A stretch of DNA of 64,000 nucleotides from Photorhabdus thracensis (lineage in GTDB: Bacteria; Pseudomonadota; Gammaproteobacteria; Enterobacterales; Enterobacteriaceae): assembly GCF_001010285.1 (NCBI RefSeq), contig NZ_CP011104.1, positions 2,170,001 to 2,234,000 of the forward strand, read 5' to 3'. The notes beneath the pieces were generated by a model. The model did not search any database. It was not told where the DNA came from and was given only the letters and a program-made list of their open reading frames with translations. This document shows, in pieces, positions 18,925 through 29,790 of this stretch (within the stretch, counting starts at the first letter, position 1; each line of letters begins with the position of its first letter). The position numbers and the translations under genes were made by a program.

Positions 18925-19103
18925 TTAATGAGACGCTGAAATCGGCCAACATAATGAAGGATCACCAGCTTGCCCGCGCTATCGGGGATGCGAGCTGGAA
19001 TAGCTTCCTCATGAAACTGGAATACAAAGCCGCAGCGGCGGGACTCGTCGTTTCTGCCCACGGAGGCCAGCGTAAATCCGTCATAAAGACGGTGGCGGCC
19101 TGA
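18925..19103 (+). pseudogene. TnpB relic with in-frame internal deletion
   Basis: One frame reads ETLKSANIMKDHQLARAIGD, then ASWNSFLMKLEYKA, a central TnpB segment. It then jumps in frame to the tail AAGLVVSAHGGQRKS that also ends the relic at 12154-12355. The zinc ribbon and catalytic acids are deleted. Confidence 0.6.
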
Positions 19104-19115
19104 GAAGTGGGAAGC

Positions 19116-19139
19116 CAACCGGGGATTACTCCCCGGTTG
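19116..19139 (-). terminator. Hairpin terminator, copy 3
   Basis: CAACCGGGG-ATTACT-CCCCGGTTG, about 90 bp downstream of the stop of the third adhesin-domain gene. Confidence 0.6.
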
Positions 19140-19229
19140 TTCTGTTAAAGATTTTTATTTATTGCTGCTACCGGCCTTCTCATTCCAGATAGGTTATCTG
19201 GGTTATTACAGGGATCTGGCTTCTCCAGG

Positions 19230-19904
19230 TTAGCTATTAGGTCTCAGGATGGCTGGGTCTTTAAACTGACCATTTGGATTGTTGCTTGGTGGCGTCCAGA
19301 AAGCAACATCATAAATCCAATCGCAAGTGTCTTGCATTTTAATTGTCAGTGCCGCGTTTTCCCACTTACTTTCCAATTCAAATTTCTCTTCGGGTTTACG
19401 CTCCCATGAAAATCCGGTCCCTCGGCAGCTTACTGTGTAAATCAGGTCGTTCACGCTAGATTCCATAACGTTTTTGTCTCCCTTGAACCTGTAGAGTATA
19501 TAATTTACAACGTTAGCATCCGTATAGAGGGTCACTGTGGCTTTCCCTGGAGATTTATCTTTACGTTTGGCAACCATCTTACAGATATACGTGCCTGTGA
19601 CCACACGTGGGACCTTGAAGATGCTGTTTTGTGCATTTATCCAGAACCTGCCTTGTTCCAGCGTCATATCGTCTACTCTCGGCTTTGGAAAATTACGATC
19701 TATTACTGTCGGAAAGACATTCAATAAGGTACTGGTACGTGATTCTGGGTAACGAATTGGCTTACCCCTGTTGTCTTTCCCATTTATCACCGGTTGCCCG
19801 AGAGCTTTGATTGCCCACGTTGGGTTCCAAGAGGGTGCAGCAGGATTAGGTTGATAATACTCTGATGGGGATAGCTCCCCGGTTGCCATATTAAAAATTT
19901 TCAT
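19230..19904 (-). CDS. Stand-alone adhesin N-domain, copy 3 (signal deleted)
   Basis: This 224-residue copy is very like copy 2 in the domain (IFKVPRVVTGTYICKM, DLIYTVSCRGTGFSWERK, FWTPPSNNPNGQFKDPAI). It jumps from MKIFNMATGELSPSEY straight to PNPAAPSWNPTWAIKALG, losing about 45 residues that hold the hydrophobic signal core. It should therefore not be exported. It ends at LRPNS without the linker tail of copy 2. Confidence 0.55.
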   Translation of the reverse strand: MKIFNMATGELSPSEYYQPNPAAPSWNPTWAIKALGQPVINGKDNRGKPIRYPESRTSTLLNVFPTVIDRNFPKPRVDDMTLEQGRFWINAQNSIFKVPRVVTGTYICKMVAKRKDKSPGKATVTLYTDANVVNYILYRFKGDKNVMESSVNDLIYTVSCRGTGFSWERKPEEKFELESKWENAALTIKMQDTCDWIYDVAFWTPPSNNPNGQFKDPAILRPNS

Positions 19905-20020
19905 TCTTTGTGATAACCCTGTCCCGGCCAGATTGTATTGGCCTTTTAAGGGCCCTCCTTTTTCAGATGATTATTCTCTGCATCGGGTCACCCGTGCAGG
20001 TTGTTATTACACGGTTTCGT
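19899..20020 (-). repeat. Adhesin-gene leader repeat A, copy 3
   Basis: Third copy of leader A (GCATCGGGTCACCCGTGCAG and CTTTTAAGGGCCCTCC on +). On its upstream side it abuts the start of a broken RCC1-like gene at 20021-20074. Confidence 0.55.
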
Positions 20021-20074
20021 TCATGTAAGAGTATTGCTGGAACTCATGTTTGAGGAGAAATCGTCTTGATTCAT
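20021..20074 (-). pseudogene. 5' relic of an RCC1-like gene
   Basis: ATG 20074 with AGGAGAG upstream opens MNQDDFSSNMSSSNTLT and then a stop. It matches the heads MNQNDHLSS and MNQHNEFSF of the two intact RCC1-like proteins. Leader A of an adhesin cassette follows directly, as if the cassette had replaced the body of the RCC1-like gene. Confidence 0.6.
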
Positions 20075-20089
20075 ATTACTCTCCTAACT

Positions 20090-20430
20090 TAAGGTTATAT
20101 CGGATTTGCCTTTACCTACAGGGAACCTATGCCATAAAATCTATCCCTTGCGGGTTAAGCTGAATTTCTATTGCTACGAAGACATAAATAAGATTAGCAA
20201 TTATTTTAAAAAAAAGATAATAGGAAATAGTTATCGGCAGATAACTTCAGATTAATGCTAAATTAATTTTTTGGTAGTTGATTTCAGATTATTTTTTTAT
20301 CTATAAGTGGTAAGGGTTGAAATTATGAGACTTGAGCCACAGAATTTAGGGGGGATGTACATCTTTATGGCTACTCTTATTAATACGTAAATATGTAACT
20401 TAATATGCTAAGTATTAACTGTAAAGCAAG
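20090..20430 (-). repeat. Long leader repeat L, copy 4
   Basis: Upstream DNA of the broken RCC1-like gene at 20074, closely related to copy 3. The next 250 bp (20431-20687) show no gene. Confidence 0.6.
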
Positions 20431-20687
20431 GAAGAAAAATCACTAGGGGTGGCTTAATATCTTTTCTGTTTATAAAAAAGTGAGTTATTTTGGTTTTTTT
20501 AGGATTTACGTCCCAAACTATTTCGTAAAGTCATTGTCTTTTAATCTTTATTTGAAAGTGAATCTTAGTAATAACAGAGAGCGGCTGTGATGAGATTTCA
20601 AGTGAATACTCGACAGGCTGAACCGAGGTATTATGGCTCAGCCTTGGTTAATGGTTCACAATAATAAATTAATACTTAATAGATTAA

Positions 20688-20740
20688 CTAATCGTATTCA
20701 CCGTGTGCTTTAGTTCGAATGGCGAGGTTTCTCCCAGGCT
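20688..20740 (-). pseudogene. 3' relic of an RCC1-like gene
   Basis: Reading to the stop at 20688-20690 gives KAHGEYD, the shared C-terminus of both intact RCC1-like proteins, preceded by a scrambled stretch. A third RCC1-like gene once ended here. Confidence 0.55.
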
Positions 20741-20874
20741 AACTGATAATCATTGCAAAACCTAATGGAGAGAGCAAATTGATGCTCATTTGTGCTGTTG
20801 AGACGATCCTCATCGGTAAAGGCGAAAGTAAGCTGATGAAGCACACCCGAAGGTACTTTTCTATATCGTTTGGA

Positions 20875-21153
20875 TTAAGTTGTTTTGAAGCCAAAATGTA
20901 ATTCACAATTGCAAGCTCTGGCGTAGTTCAATAGTGTCTTAAGTGTTGGGTTTCCGTTTCCTTTTTCAAGCTTGGAAATATTCGCCTCTTTTGTTCCCAT
21001 ACGCTGTGCAACTTGGTTTTGCGTTAGACCAGCAGCATGCCGCATGCGTAATAAAGTATTAATTAGCTCGAATTCTGTCTCTAGCGCATCATACTCAGCT
21101 TTTACATCTGAGTTAGCTAATGCTTTGGATTTTAGGGATTTTAAGTTGCTCAT
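20875..21153 (-). CDS. XRE-family antitoxin-like DNA-binding protein
   Basis: The 92-residue protein has a helix-turn-helix at about residues 35-75 (RMRHAAGLTQNQVAQRMGTKEANISKLEKG), as in HigA-type antitoxins, and ends HFGFKTT. Its start overlaps by ATGA the stop of an 18-codon toxin remnant at 21150-21215, so it was the second gene of a toxin-antitoxin pair. As the toxin is truncated, it is an orphan that may still regulate its own promoter or other targets. Confidence 0.75.
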   Translation of the reverse strand: MSNLKSLKSKALANSDVKAEYDALETEFELINTLLRMRHAAGLTQNQVAQRMGTKEANISKLEKGNGNPTLKTLLNYARACNCELHFGFKTT

Positions 21154-21215
21154 TTTATAACCTCTTTCATTCGTTTATAAGCGAGACCAAGATCCAGATT
21201 GCTGACGAACCCCAT
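21150..21215 (-). pseudogene. HigB/RelE-type toxin, C-terminal remnant
   Basis: The frame entering the antitoxin gene reads MGFVSNLDLGLAYKRMKEV and ends in TGA overlapping the antitoxin ATG. The AYKRMKEV ending is typical of toxins paired with this antitoxin type. A stop lies just upstream of the remnant and the catalytic part is gone. Confidence 0.5.
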
Positions 21216-21455
21216 TTAAAAAGTGGGGTTCTGTTGATGTCAATCATATTGTTGTCGTGTGGGGGTTTTTAGTATATCGAGGTATCGATTTTCCAGTACC
21301 TCTATTAGATCAAAGACCGGCCCCCGATGGTTAGCACTTTTGTCATTAATCCGATGGGGCTATTAAGGCCCTACATGATGTTTACTGACTTCATTTTCTA
21401 GCGCTTGATTCACGAAAGCATTAATCGTCACATCTTCTTCAAGTGCTACTCTTCC

Positions 21456-21773
21456 TCAGACTTTCCCACCAGAAACGCTCTCGCTTGACTTGGCCAGGGG
21501 CCATTGCTGGGCCGCATGGAGCACGCGCAGCACAACTACCGTACCACTTTCATCCTTGATGCGATAGACAATCACATAATTAGGCCGCACGACGATTTCA
21601 CGGGTATCGTGCACACGGCCGGGGCGGTACAGTTTAGGCCGCTGCGCAGCGAGTTCGATTTTAGCATCAAAGTCTGCGTCAAGCTCAAGCGCGGCGCTGG
21701 GGTTGTTTTGTGCGATGTAATCAAAGATACGTTCTCGATCTGCTTCCGCGATCTTTCGCCAAATGATTTTCAT
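21456..21773 (-). CDS. ParE/RelE-family toxin
   Basis: This 105-residue protein has the ParE fold signature: an amphipathic first half (ADRERIFDYIAQNNPSAALELD), then RPKLYRPGRVHDTREIVVRPNYVIVYRI, and a final strand VVLRVLHAAQQWP. Its start overlaps the antitoxin stop by 4 bp (ATGA), a normal TA arrangement with the antitoxin first. It is much more GC-rich than the flanking genes, so plasmid or distant origin is likely. Target (gyrase or ribosome) cannot be told. Confidence 0.8.
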   Translation of the reverse strand: MKIIWRKIAEADRERIFDYIAQNNPSAALELDADFDAKIELAAQRPKLYRPGRVHDTREIVVRPNYVIVYRIKDESGTVVVLRVLHAAQQWPLAKSSESVSGGKV

Positions 21774-22225
21774 GCGCGACCCTGTACAATGCGTTTACGC
21801 AAGGCTTCACGTTTGGCGGCAAATTTGGCCTTGACATCAGTGTGAGGGATACCCGGTCCGGGTTCATCTATGGCTTGCTGCACCTGCTCACGAAACCACG
21901 CATCATATGCAGCAGCCTCGTGGGTACGCTTGAGCGCTTCGGCACGATCTGGCCTGCGCGTTGAGGTATTGGGGGGAGCGGGGGCGTAGTTTGATGAATC
22001 CACGTCGAAGCGGGCAATGCCAATTTTTTTAAGGTAGGAAACCAGCGTTTCGAACTTGCGGAATAGCCGCACATTGCGGCTGCGCTGTGCGGCCAGTGGT
22101 CGCTCGTGCATTCCATAGCGTACCATCACGGCCCAGCCACCTGGCTGGCCTACGATGTGCGCTCCTTTAACGGCTCCGGCCTCCACTAGATGTGATAGGG
22201 TGCCGTGGTCGATAGTTTCAGCCAT
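21770..22225 (-). CDS. Cognate antitoxin with added N-terminal domain
   Basis: The 151-residue protein lies directly upstream of and overlapping the ParE-like toxin. The C-terminal part (DAWFREQVQQAIDEPG, HTDVKAKFAAKREALRKR) looks like the DNA-binding/toxin-wrapping segment of RelB/ParD-type antitoxins. The first 90 residues (HLVEAGAVKGAHIVGQPGGW, RSRNVRLFRKFETLVSYLKK) form an extra domain that ordinary antitoxins lack. ATG 22225 is chosen over the upstream GTG because GAGGTGAC stands 5 bp before it. Confidence 0.7.
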   Translation of the reverse strand: MAETIDHGTLSHLVEAGAVKGAHIVGQPGGWAVMVRYGMHERPLAAQRSRNVRLFRKFETLVSYLKKIGIARFDVDSSNYAPAPPNTSTRRPDRAEALKRTHEAAAYDAWFREQVQQAIDEPGPGIPHTDVKAKFAAKREALRKRIVQGRA

Positions 22226-25230
<3,005 letters not shown>

Positions 25231-25363
25231 AGAAATGAAATGTACGTAGCATAAAAAAGTAAGAGTAATGTCGAAGTGGTAAAGTCTCGACTGAAATTTT
25301 TTAGTTCCATCCATTTCGGATTAATATTATTTATCCGAAAAAACCTGATGCAAGGATAATAAA

Positions 25364-26653
25364 ATGGCCTTTCAGGAACGGCAAATCACGTTAGATAACC
25401 GTAGCCACCAGCTTACTAATATTAATGTCTGGACACCAGACAGCCAGTGGTTAGTTTATGATGTGCGTCCTCATGGTGCTTCTTTTACTGGTTTAACGAT
25501 AGAAAAAATTCATGTACAGAGTGGAAAAACAGAAATTATCTATCAGGCAAAGGAGGGCGCTCATGTTGGCGTGGTGACAGTCAGCCCAACAGAACCTGTC
25601 CGATATGCGTTTATTCATGGGCCAGAATGCCCAGATGAGCAATGGCACTATGACTTTCATCACCGTCGGGGCGTCATTGTCAGTGAGGATTCTCCGGGAA
25701 AAGCGGTTACGCTGGATGCAATGGATATTACTGCCCCTTATACCCCGGGAGCGTTGCGCGGAGGCAGCCACGTTCATGTATTCAGCCCGGATGGTAGCCG
25801 TCTAAGTTTTACTTATAACGACCATGTTATGCATAAGCTTGATCCAGCGCTGGATTTGCGCAATATCGCCGTGGCTGTGCCCCTCAAACCAGTTGAACCA
25901 CCTAAGCACCATCCCCGTGAATATGATGGTAGCTATTTCTCCGTTGTGGTTAGTACTACTACTTTTCAGCCGGAGCCGGGCAGTGATGATATTAACCGCG
26001 CCTATGAAGAGTGTTGGGTAGGCCAAGCAGGATATCGTAAAGCGGATGGTAATTGGCAGCGTTGGGCATTGGCATTTATTGGCGATACTATTTCTGCAAC
26101 AGGGGAAAAAGTACCGGAAGTCTATATCGTTGATTTACCTGAACAGGATGCTGATTATGCGGTAGCAGGGGAAAAACCGCTGCAAGGTACGGAAACAACG
26201 TTACCCGCGCCGCCTGCCAGTGTAATGCAGCGTCGTTTGACATTGACCAGCCACAAACGCTGGCCGGGAGTCGTGAATAACCCGCGTCACTGGTTGCGTG
26301 CTTCACCGAATGGTGAACAGATTGGTTTTTTAATGAAAGATGATAATGGTATTGTGCAATTGTGGACAATATCGCCAAATGGTGGCGAGCTCCGTCAAAT
26401 AACTCAGAGTTACTGTGGCATCCAATCTGCTTTTAGTTGGGAAAGTAGCGGTCAGTTTGTTGCTTTTATTTGTGATAACAGTGTGATGCTGTGCGATGTG
26501 CGAAATAGCCAAATGCGGCGTTTGACAAAGCGTACAGAAAAAGCGCCTGCTGCGGAAGCGGTGGTGATTTCACCGGATAGTCATCATATTGCATTTATGC
26601 GTGAAGTCGATGGTTATATGCAAATTTTCCTGGTGGAAACCGGATTGAAATAA
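25364..26653 (+). CDS. yidR: YidR (DUF3748), TolB-like propeller protein
   Basis: This 429-residue protein belongs to the DUF3748/YidR family. Repeated TolB/WD-like propeller signatures are seen: WTPDSQWLVYDVR, FSPDGSRLSFTYND, ASPNGEQIGFLMKDDNG, WESSGQFVAFICDN and ISPDSHHIAFMREVDG. The first residues show no signal peptide, so it is likely cytoplasmic. It is divergent from yicG and convergent with yidQ, which is also its neighbour in E. coli. Function unknown. Confidence 0.88.
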   Translation: MAFQERQITLDNRSHQLTNINVWTPDSQWLVYDVRPHGASFTGLTIEKIHVQSGKTEIIYQAKEGAHVGVVTVSPTEPVRYAFIHGPECPDEQWHYDFHHRRGVIVSEDSPGKAVTLDAMDITAPYTPGALRGGSHVHVFSPDGSRLSFTYNDHVMHKLDPALDLRNIAVAVPLKPVEPPKHHPREYDGSYFSVVVSTTTFQPEPGSDDINRAYEECWVGQAGYRKADGNWQRWALAFIGDTISATGEKVPEVYIVDLPEQDADYAVAGEKPLQGTETTLPAPPASVMQRRLTLTSHKRWPGVVNNPRHWLRASPNGEQIGFLMKDDNGIVQLWTISPNGGELRQITQSYCGIQSAFSWESSGQFVAFICDNSVMLCDVRNSQMRRLTKRTEKAPAAEAVVISPDSHHIAFMREVDGYMQIFLVETGLK

Positions 26654-26715
26654 ATATATTTGCCGTCAGTTCACTCTCCGCTGGTGGCAATAAATAAACC
26701 GGAACGGATTATCAA

Positions 26716-27036
26716 TTAATTGGTTTTGGTTTGACGTTGTGCTTTTTCTATTTTTTCGATTCGTTCTTTTGGTGAACTTGCTGATTGATCCTCATCAGAT
26801 TTTATATAGTCATACGGTAATAAAAGGGTATCCAGTAGCGCAGAAAAAGGCAGATCAATAGCCAGCAATGGTTTCATTACCCAGCCGGTATCATTATCTT
26901 TCAGCATTTCAATATTCGTCTTAGCGCCGGAATAATAACCACGGCTAGGCCCTGAATGGGTCATAATGCTTGTGCACCCGCTGGTTAACAGCCATCCTAA
27001 TGTGACACAAAATAGAATTAATTTATTACTCTTCAT
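26716..27036 (-). CDS. yidQ: YidQ/YceK-family lipoprotein
   Basis: The 106-residue protein has a lipobox LLTSGC at residue 21, so it should be lipid-anchored. SIMTHSGPSRGYYSGAKTN and LPFSALLDTLLLPYD follow, the two hallmark segments of the YceK/YidQ family. A polar, charged tail ends the protein. Convergent with yidR, as in E. coli. Function not established. Confidence 0.88.
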   Translation of the reverse strand: MKSNKLILFCVTLGWLLTSGCTSIMTHSGPSRGYYSGAKTNIEMLKDNDTGWVMKPLLAIDLPFSALLDTLLLPYDYIKSDEDQSASSPKERIEKIEKAQRQTKTN

Positions 27037-27538
27037 CGGTTCTATTGATCTCGTATGGTCAAACAGCCGGAATACTTCGCTCTTGCGTTGGTTGCTTGGG
27101 TGGCTTCTATTCCCCTAAGTTCTTTAGCTAAGGGCTTTTACATCATCACTATAATCACGCTATGCAACTTTGACCATAGCATTAATACCTGAGAATAGTG
27201 AATTTTTTATGTAACACGTTTTTTCCTATTCTTCTGATGAATAAGAAACGACTCAAATCATCATAATGATTTGTGTAGCTCGTTTTTCAAACATCCTTTA
27301 AGAATAAAGCAATTTGGCATATCGGCTGAAAGTCTCATTAATGCATAATGCACTCTTGCATTAGCTATCAGTAAACGCACAAAAACCGGCCTATTCAAGC
27401 CATTAGATTGAGAATTTTCTGATTAAATAGATACTGCTGAAGGAGAGGGGGCAGACAAGGAATGTTTCTTTCTCTTCTTTGCACCAAGCACTCTACAAAT
27501 TCTGATAATAATCATGTAAAAGTCCTCGTTGTCATTTG

Positions 27539-27568
27539 GCTCCCGCATTTTCATGCAGGAGCTTTTTT
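27539..27568 (+). terminator. Rho-independent terminator on + strand
   Basis: GCTCC-CGCATTTTCATGCA-GGAGC is followed by TTTTTT. No protein gene on the plus strand ends here. The 500 bp before it (27037-27538) contain no convincing CDS, so this may terminate a small RNA or limit antisense reading into avtA, whose 3' end faces it. Confidence 0.55.
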
Positions 27569-27578
27569 ATTGCTGGTT

Positions 27579-28832
27579 TCAGGCGACTTTCTGATGTGCC
27601 AGTTCAATCTCTTCTGCCAGAATCGCAATCCCTTTTTCGATACTTTCCGGATCAGGAACGTAGTTCATGCGCATACATTCGTGAGCATGTGGCCAGTTTT
27701 GCTCGAGCCCTGGGAAGAAATAGTGACCTGGAACCATCAGTACACCGCGCTTTTTCAGCCTGTGGTAAAGCGTTTCTGTTGTTATTGGCAGGTTTTTAAA
27801 CCACAGCCACAGAAAAATGGCACCTTCTGGTTTATGGATCAGACAAAGTTCCGCCGGCAGGTAACGACGGATAATATGAATGACGTCCTGAACCCGTTGT
27901 TGATAGAACGGGCGGATAACGTCCTGTGACAGGCGAAGAAGGTCATTACGTCGGATCATTTCCAGCGCCATTGCTGGCCCAACGCCGCCCGGTGCGAGGC
28001 TGATGATGCCGTTCATATTACTGACGGCATTGATGATTTTATCGTTAGCAATAATGATGCCGCAGCGGGAGCCGGGCAGCCCTAATTTGGATAAGCTCAT
28101 GCACAGAATAATATTGGGATTCCATAATGGCGTGGCTTCGCTAAAAATAATGCCTGGGAAGGGTACGCCGTAAGCATTATCAATTAGCAGTGGAATTTGG
28201 TGTTGTTGAGCGAGATAATCTAGCCGTTGCAATTCTTCGTCAGTGATGACGTTACCCGTTGGGTTGGTTGGGCGAGAAACACAGATCAGGCCAATATCTT
28301 CGGTAATATTGAGATGGTCAAAATCAACACGGTATTTGAATTGGCCTTCTGGCAATAATTCAATATTGGGTTTATTGGCAACAAATAAGCCTTCATCCAG
28401 CCCTGAGTCAGAATAACCAATATATTCCGGTGTCAGTGGAAATAGTACCTTACGGGTGGAACCATCTTCACTGCGCCCGGCCAGCAGGTTAAACAGATAG
28501 AAAAATGCGCTCTGGCTGCCATTGGTCAGGGCTATATTTTGTGTACCAATTTCCCAGCCAAGTTTTTCGCGCAGCATCTCTGCCAATGCTCGAATTAGCG
28601 TATCTTTACCCTGAGGGCCATCATAGTTGCATAGTGTTTCCGTGAGTTGGCCGCTTGCGACCATTTCAGTCAGTAATTGCTGAAAATAGTCATCCATTTC
28701 CGGGATATGTGCCGGATTACCACCGCCCAGCATAATTGCACCGGGTGTCCGCAACCCTTGATTAAGGTCATTCATCAGGCGGGTTATACCTGCGTCTTGT
28801 GTAAACTTGTTACCGAATTGAGAAAAAATCAT
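27579..28832 (-). CDS. avtA: Valine-pyruvate aminotransferase
   Basis: The 417-residue length equals E. coli AvtA. This PLP enzyme (fold type I) exchanges amino groups between valine or alanine and the 2-oxo acids. The start MIFSQFGNKFTQDAGITRLM is typical. GGNPAHIP, the SRPTNPTGN motif, DNAYGVPFPG, and the PLP lysine in SLSKLGLPGSRCGI are visible. A final RMNYVPDPESIEKG segment closes the small domain. Confidence 0.95.
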   Translation of the reverse strand: MIFSQFGNKFTQDAGITRLMNDLNQGLRTPGAIMLGGGNPAHIPEMDDYFQQLLTEMVASGQLTETLCNYDGPQGKDTLIRALAEMLREKLGWEIGTQNIALTNGSQSAFFYLFNLLAGRSEDGSTRKVLFPLTPEYIGYSDSGLDEGLFVANKPNIELLPEGQFKYRVDFDHLNITEDIGLICVSRPTNPTGNVITDEELQRLDYLAQQHQIPLLIDNAYGVPFPGIIFSEATPLWNPNIILCMSLSKLGLPGSRCGIIIANDKIINAVSNMNGIISLAPGGVGPAMALEMIRRNDLLRLSQDVIRPFYQQRVQDVIHIIRRYLPAELCLIHKPEGAIFLWLWFKNLPITTETLYHRLKKRGVLMVPGHYFFPGLEQNWPHAHECMRMNYVPDPESIEKGIAILAEEIELAHQKVA

Positions 28833-29037
28833 AGCCGTGTTCGTTGTCGGTGTGTTATTTAAATTAGAAGAAATAACACCATACCCTTCGCATTATCGAG
28901 GTGCAATCTGGAAAATTATGACTATTAATTATTTAATATGGCATTTAATTTAACATTTAAAATAAAGAGCTAAATGTTTGGTTAATATCCAGTTTTATTA
29001 TTGGCGTTAATCTTGGTGCTATTGTAATTCACTGAAT

Positions 29038-29595
29038 TTATTTTCTACATAAACAGTCAGTTATATGGTCATTGACTAAGCCTGTTGCCTGCATAAATGC
29101 ATAGCAAGTGGTACTGCCGATAAATTTGAACCCTCTTTTTTTCAGTGCTTGTGATAACTCATCTGAAAGATCTGTTTTTACCGGCACCTCTGTGATGGTT
29201 TTCCACTGATTAATAATCGGTTTGTTATCAACAAAACGCCAGATAAAGGCGCTGAATTCCTCACCCTGTTGTTGCATTTTAAGATATGCTCGCGCGTTAT
29301 TGATAATGGCGTTAATTTTGGCGCGATTGCGGACAATAGCGGGATTAAACATCAACCGTACCACATCATTTTCATCCATGACGGCAATTTTTACCGGATC
29401 AAACTGATGAAAACATTGGCGATAGCCTTCGCGTTTTTTCAGGATAGTCAGCCATGACAGCCCAGATTGCTGGCCTTCCAGACAGATCATTTCAAACAGC
29501 TTCTGGCTATCTTTTTGTGGTTTTCCCCATTCATTATCATGGTAAGACAGATATTCAGGATCAGAGGTCACCCAATTACAGCGTGTTAATTCCAT
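29038..29595 (-). CDS. tag: DNA-3-methyladenine glycosylase I
   Basis: This 185-residue enzyme excises 3-methyladenine from alkylated DNA. It begins RCNWVTSDPEYLSYHDNEWG, the Tag signature with the first zinc cysteine. The base-binding GLSWLTILKKREGYR follows, then FKFIGSTTCYAFMQATGLVNDH with later zinc ligands. Length is as in E. coli (187). Divergent from glyQ. Confidence 0.95.
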   Translation of the reverse strand: MELTRCNWVTSDPEYLSYHDNEWGKPQKDSQKLFEMICLEGQQSGLSWLTILKKREGYRQCFHQFDPVKIAVMDENDVVRLMFNPAIVRNRAKINAIINNARAYLKMQQQGEEFSAFIWRFVDNKPIINQWKTITEVPVKTDLSDELSQALKKRGFKFIGSTTCYAFMQATGLVNDHITDCLCRK

Positions 29596-29790
29596 GATGA
29601 TTATTCCCGATGTTGATGGTTAATAATTGACTGTACTTTAACTGTATATACATACAAGTAAAATAGCCAGATTAAGATTTTTTTATTTCAGGGAGGAATT
29701 GAGAGCGAATTCAGGGCTGTATATCTTAAGGTCAAAGGGTATACTGACCGACTTCCTTTCAAATTCATATGTATCGCGTGCGGATCCAAC

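Noticed and set aside
12433-20740. CRISPR array
   Set aside because: Repeats here are protein repeats or gene-length leaders of unequal size; no short direct repeats with unique spacers and no cas genes anywhere in the window.
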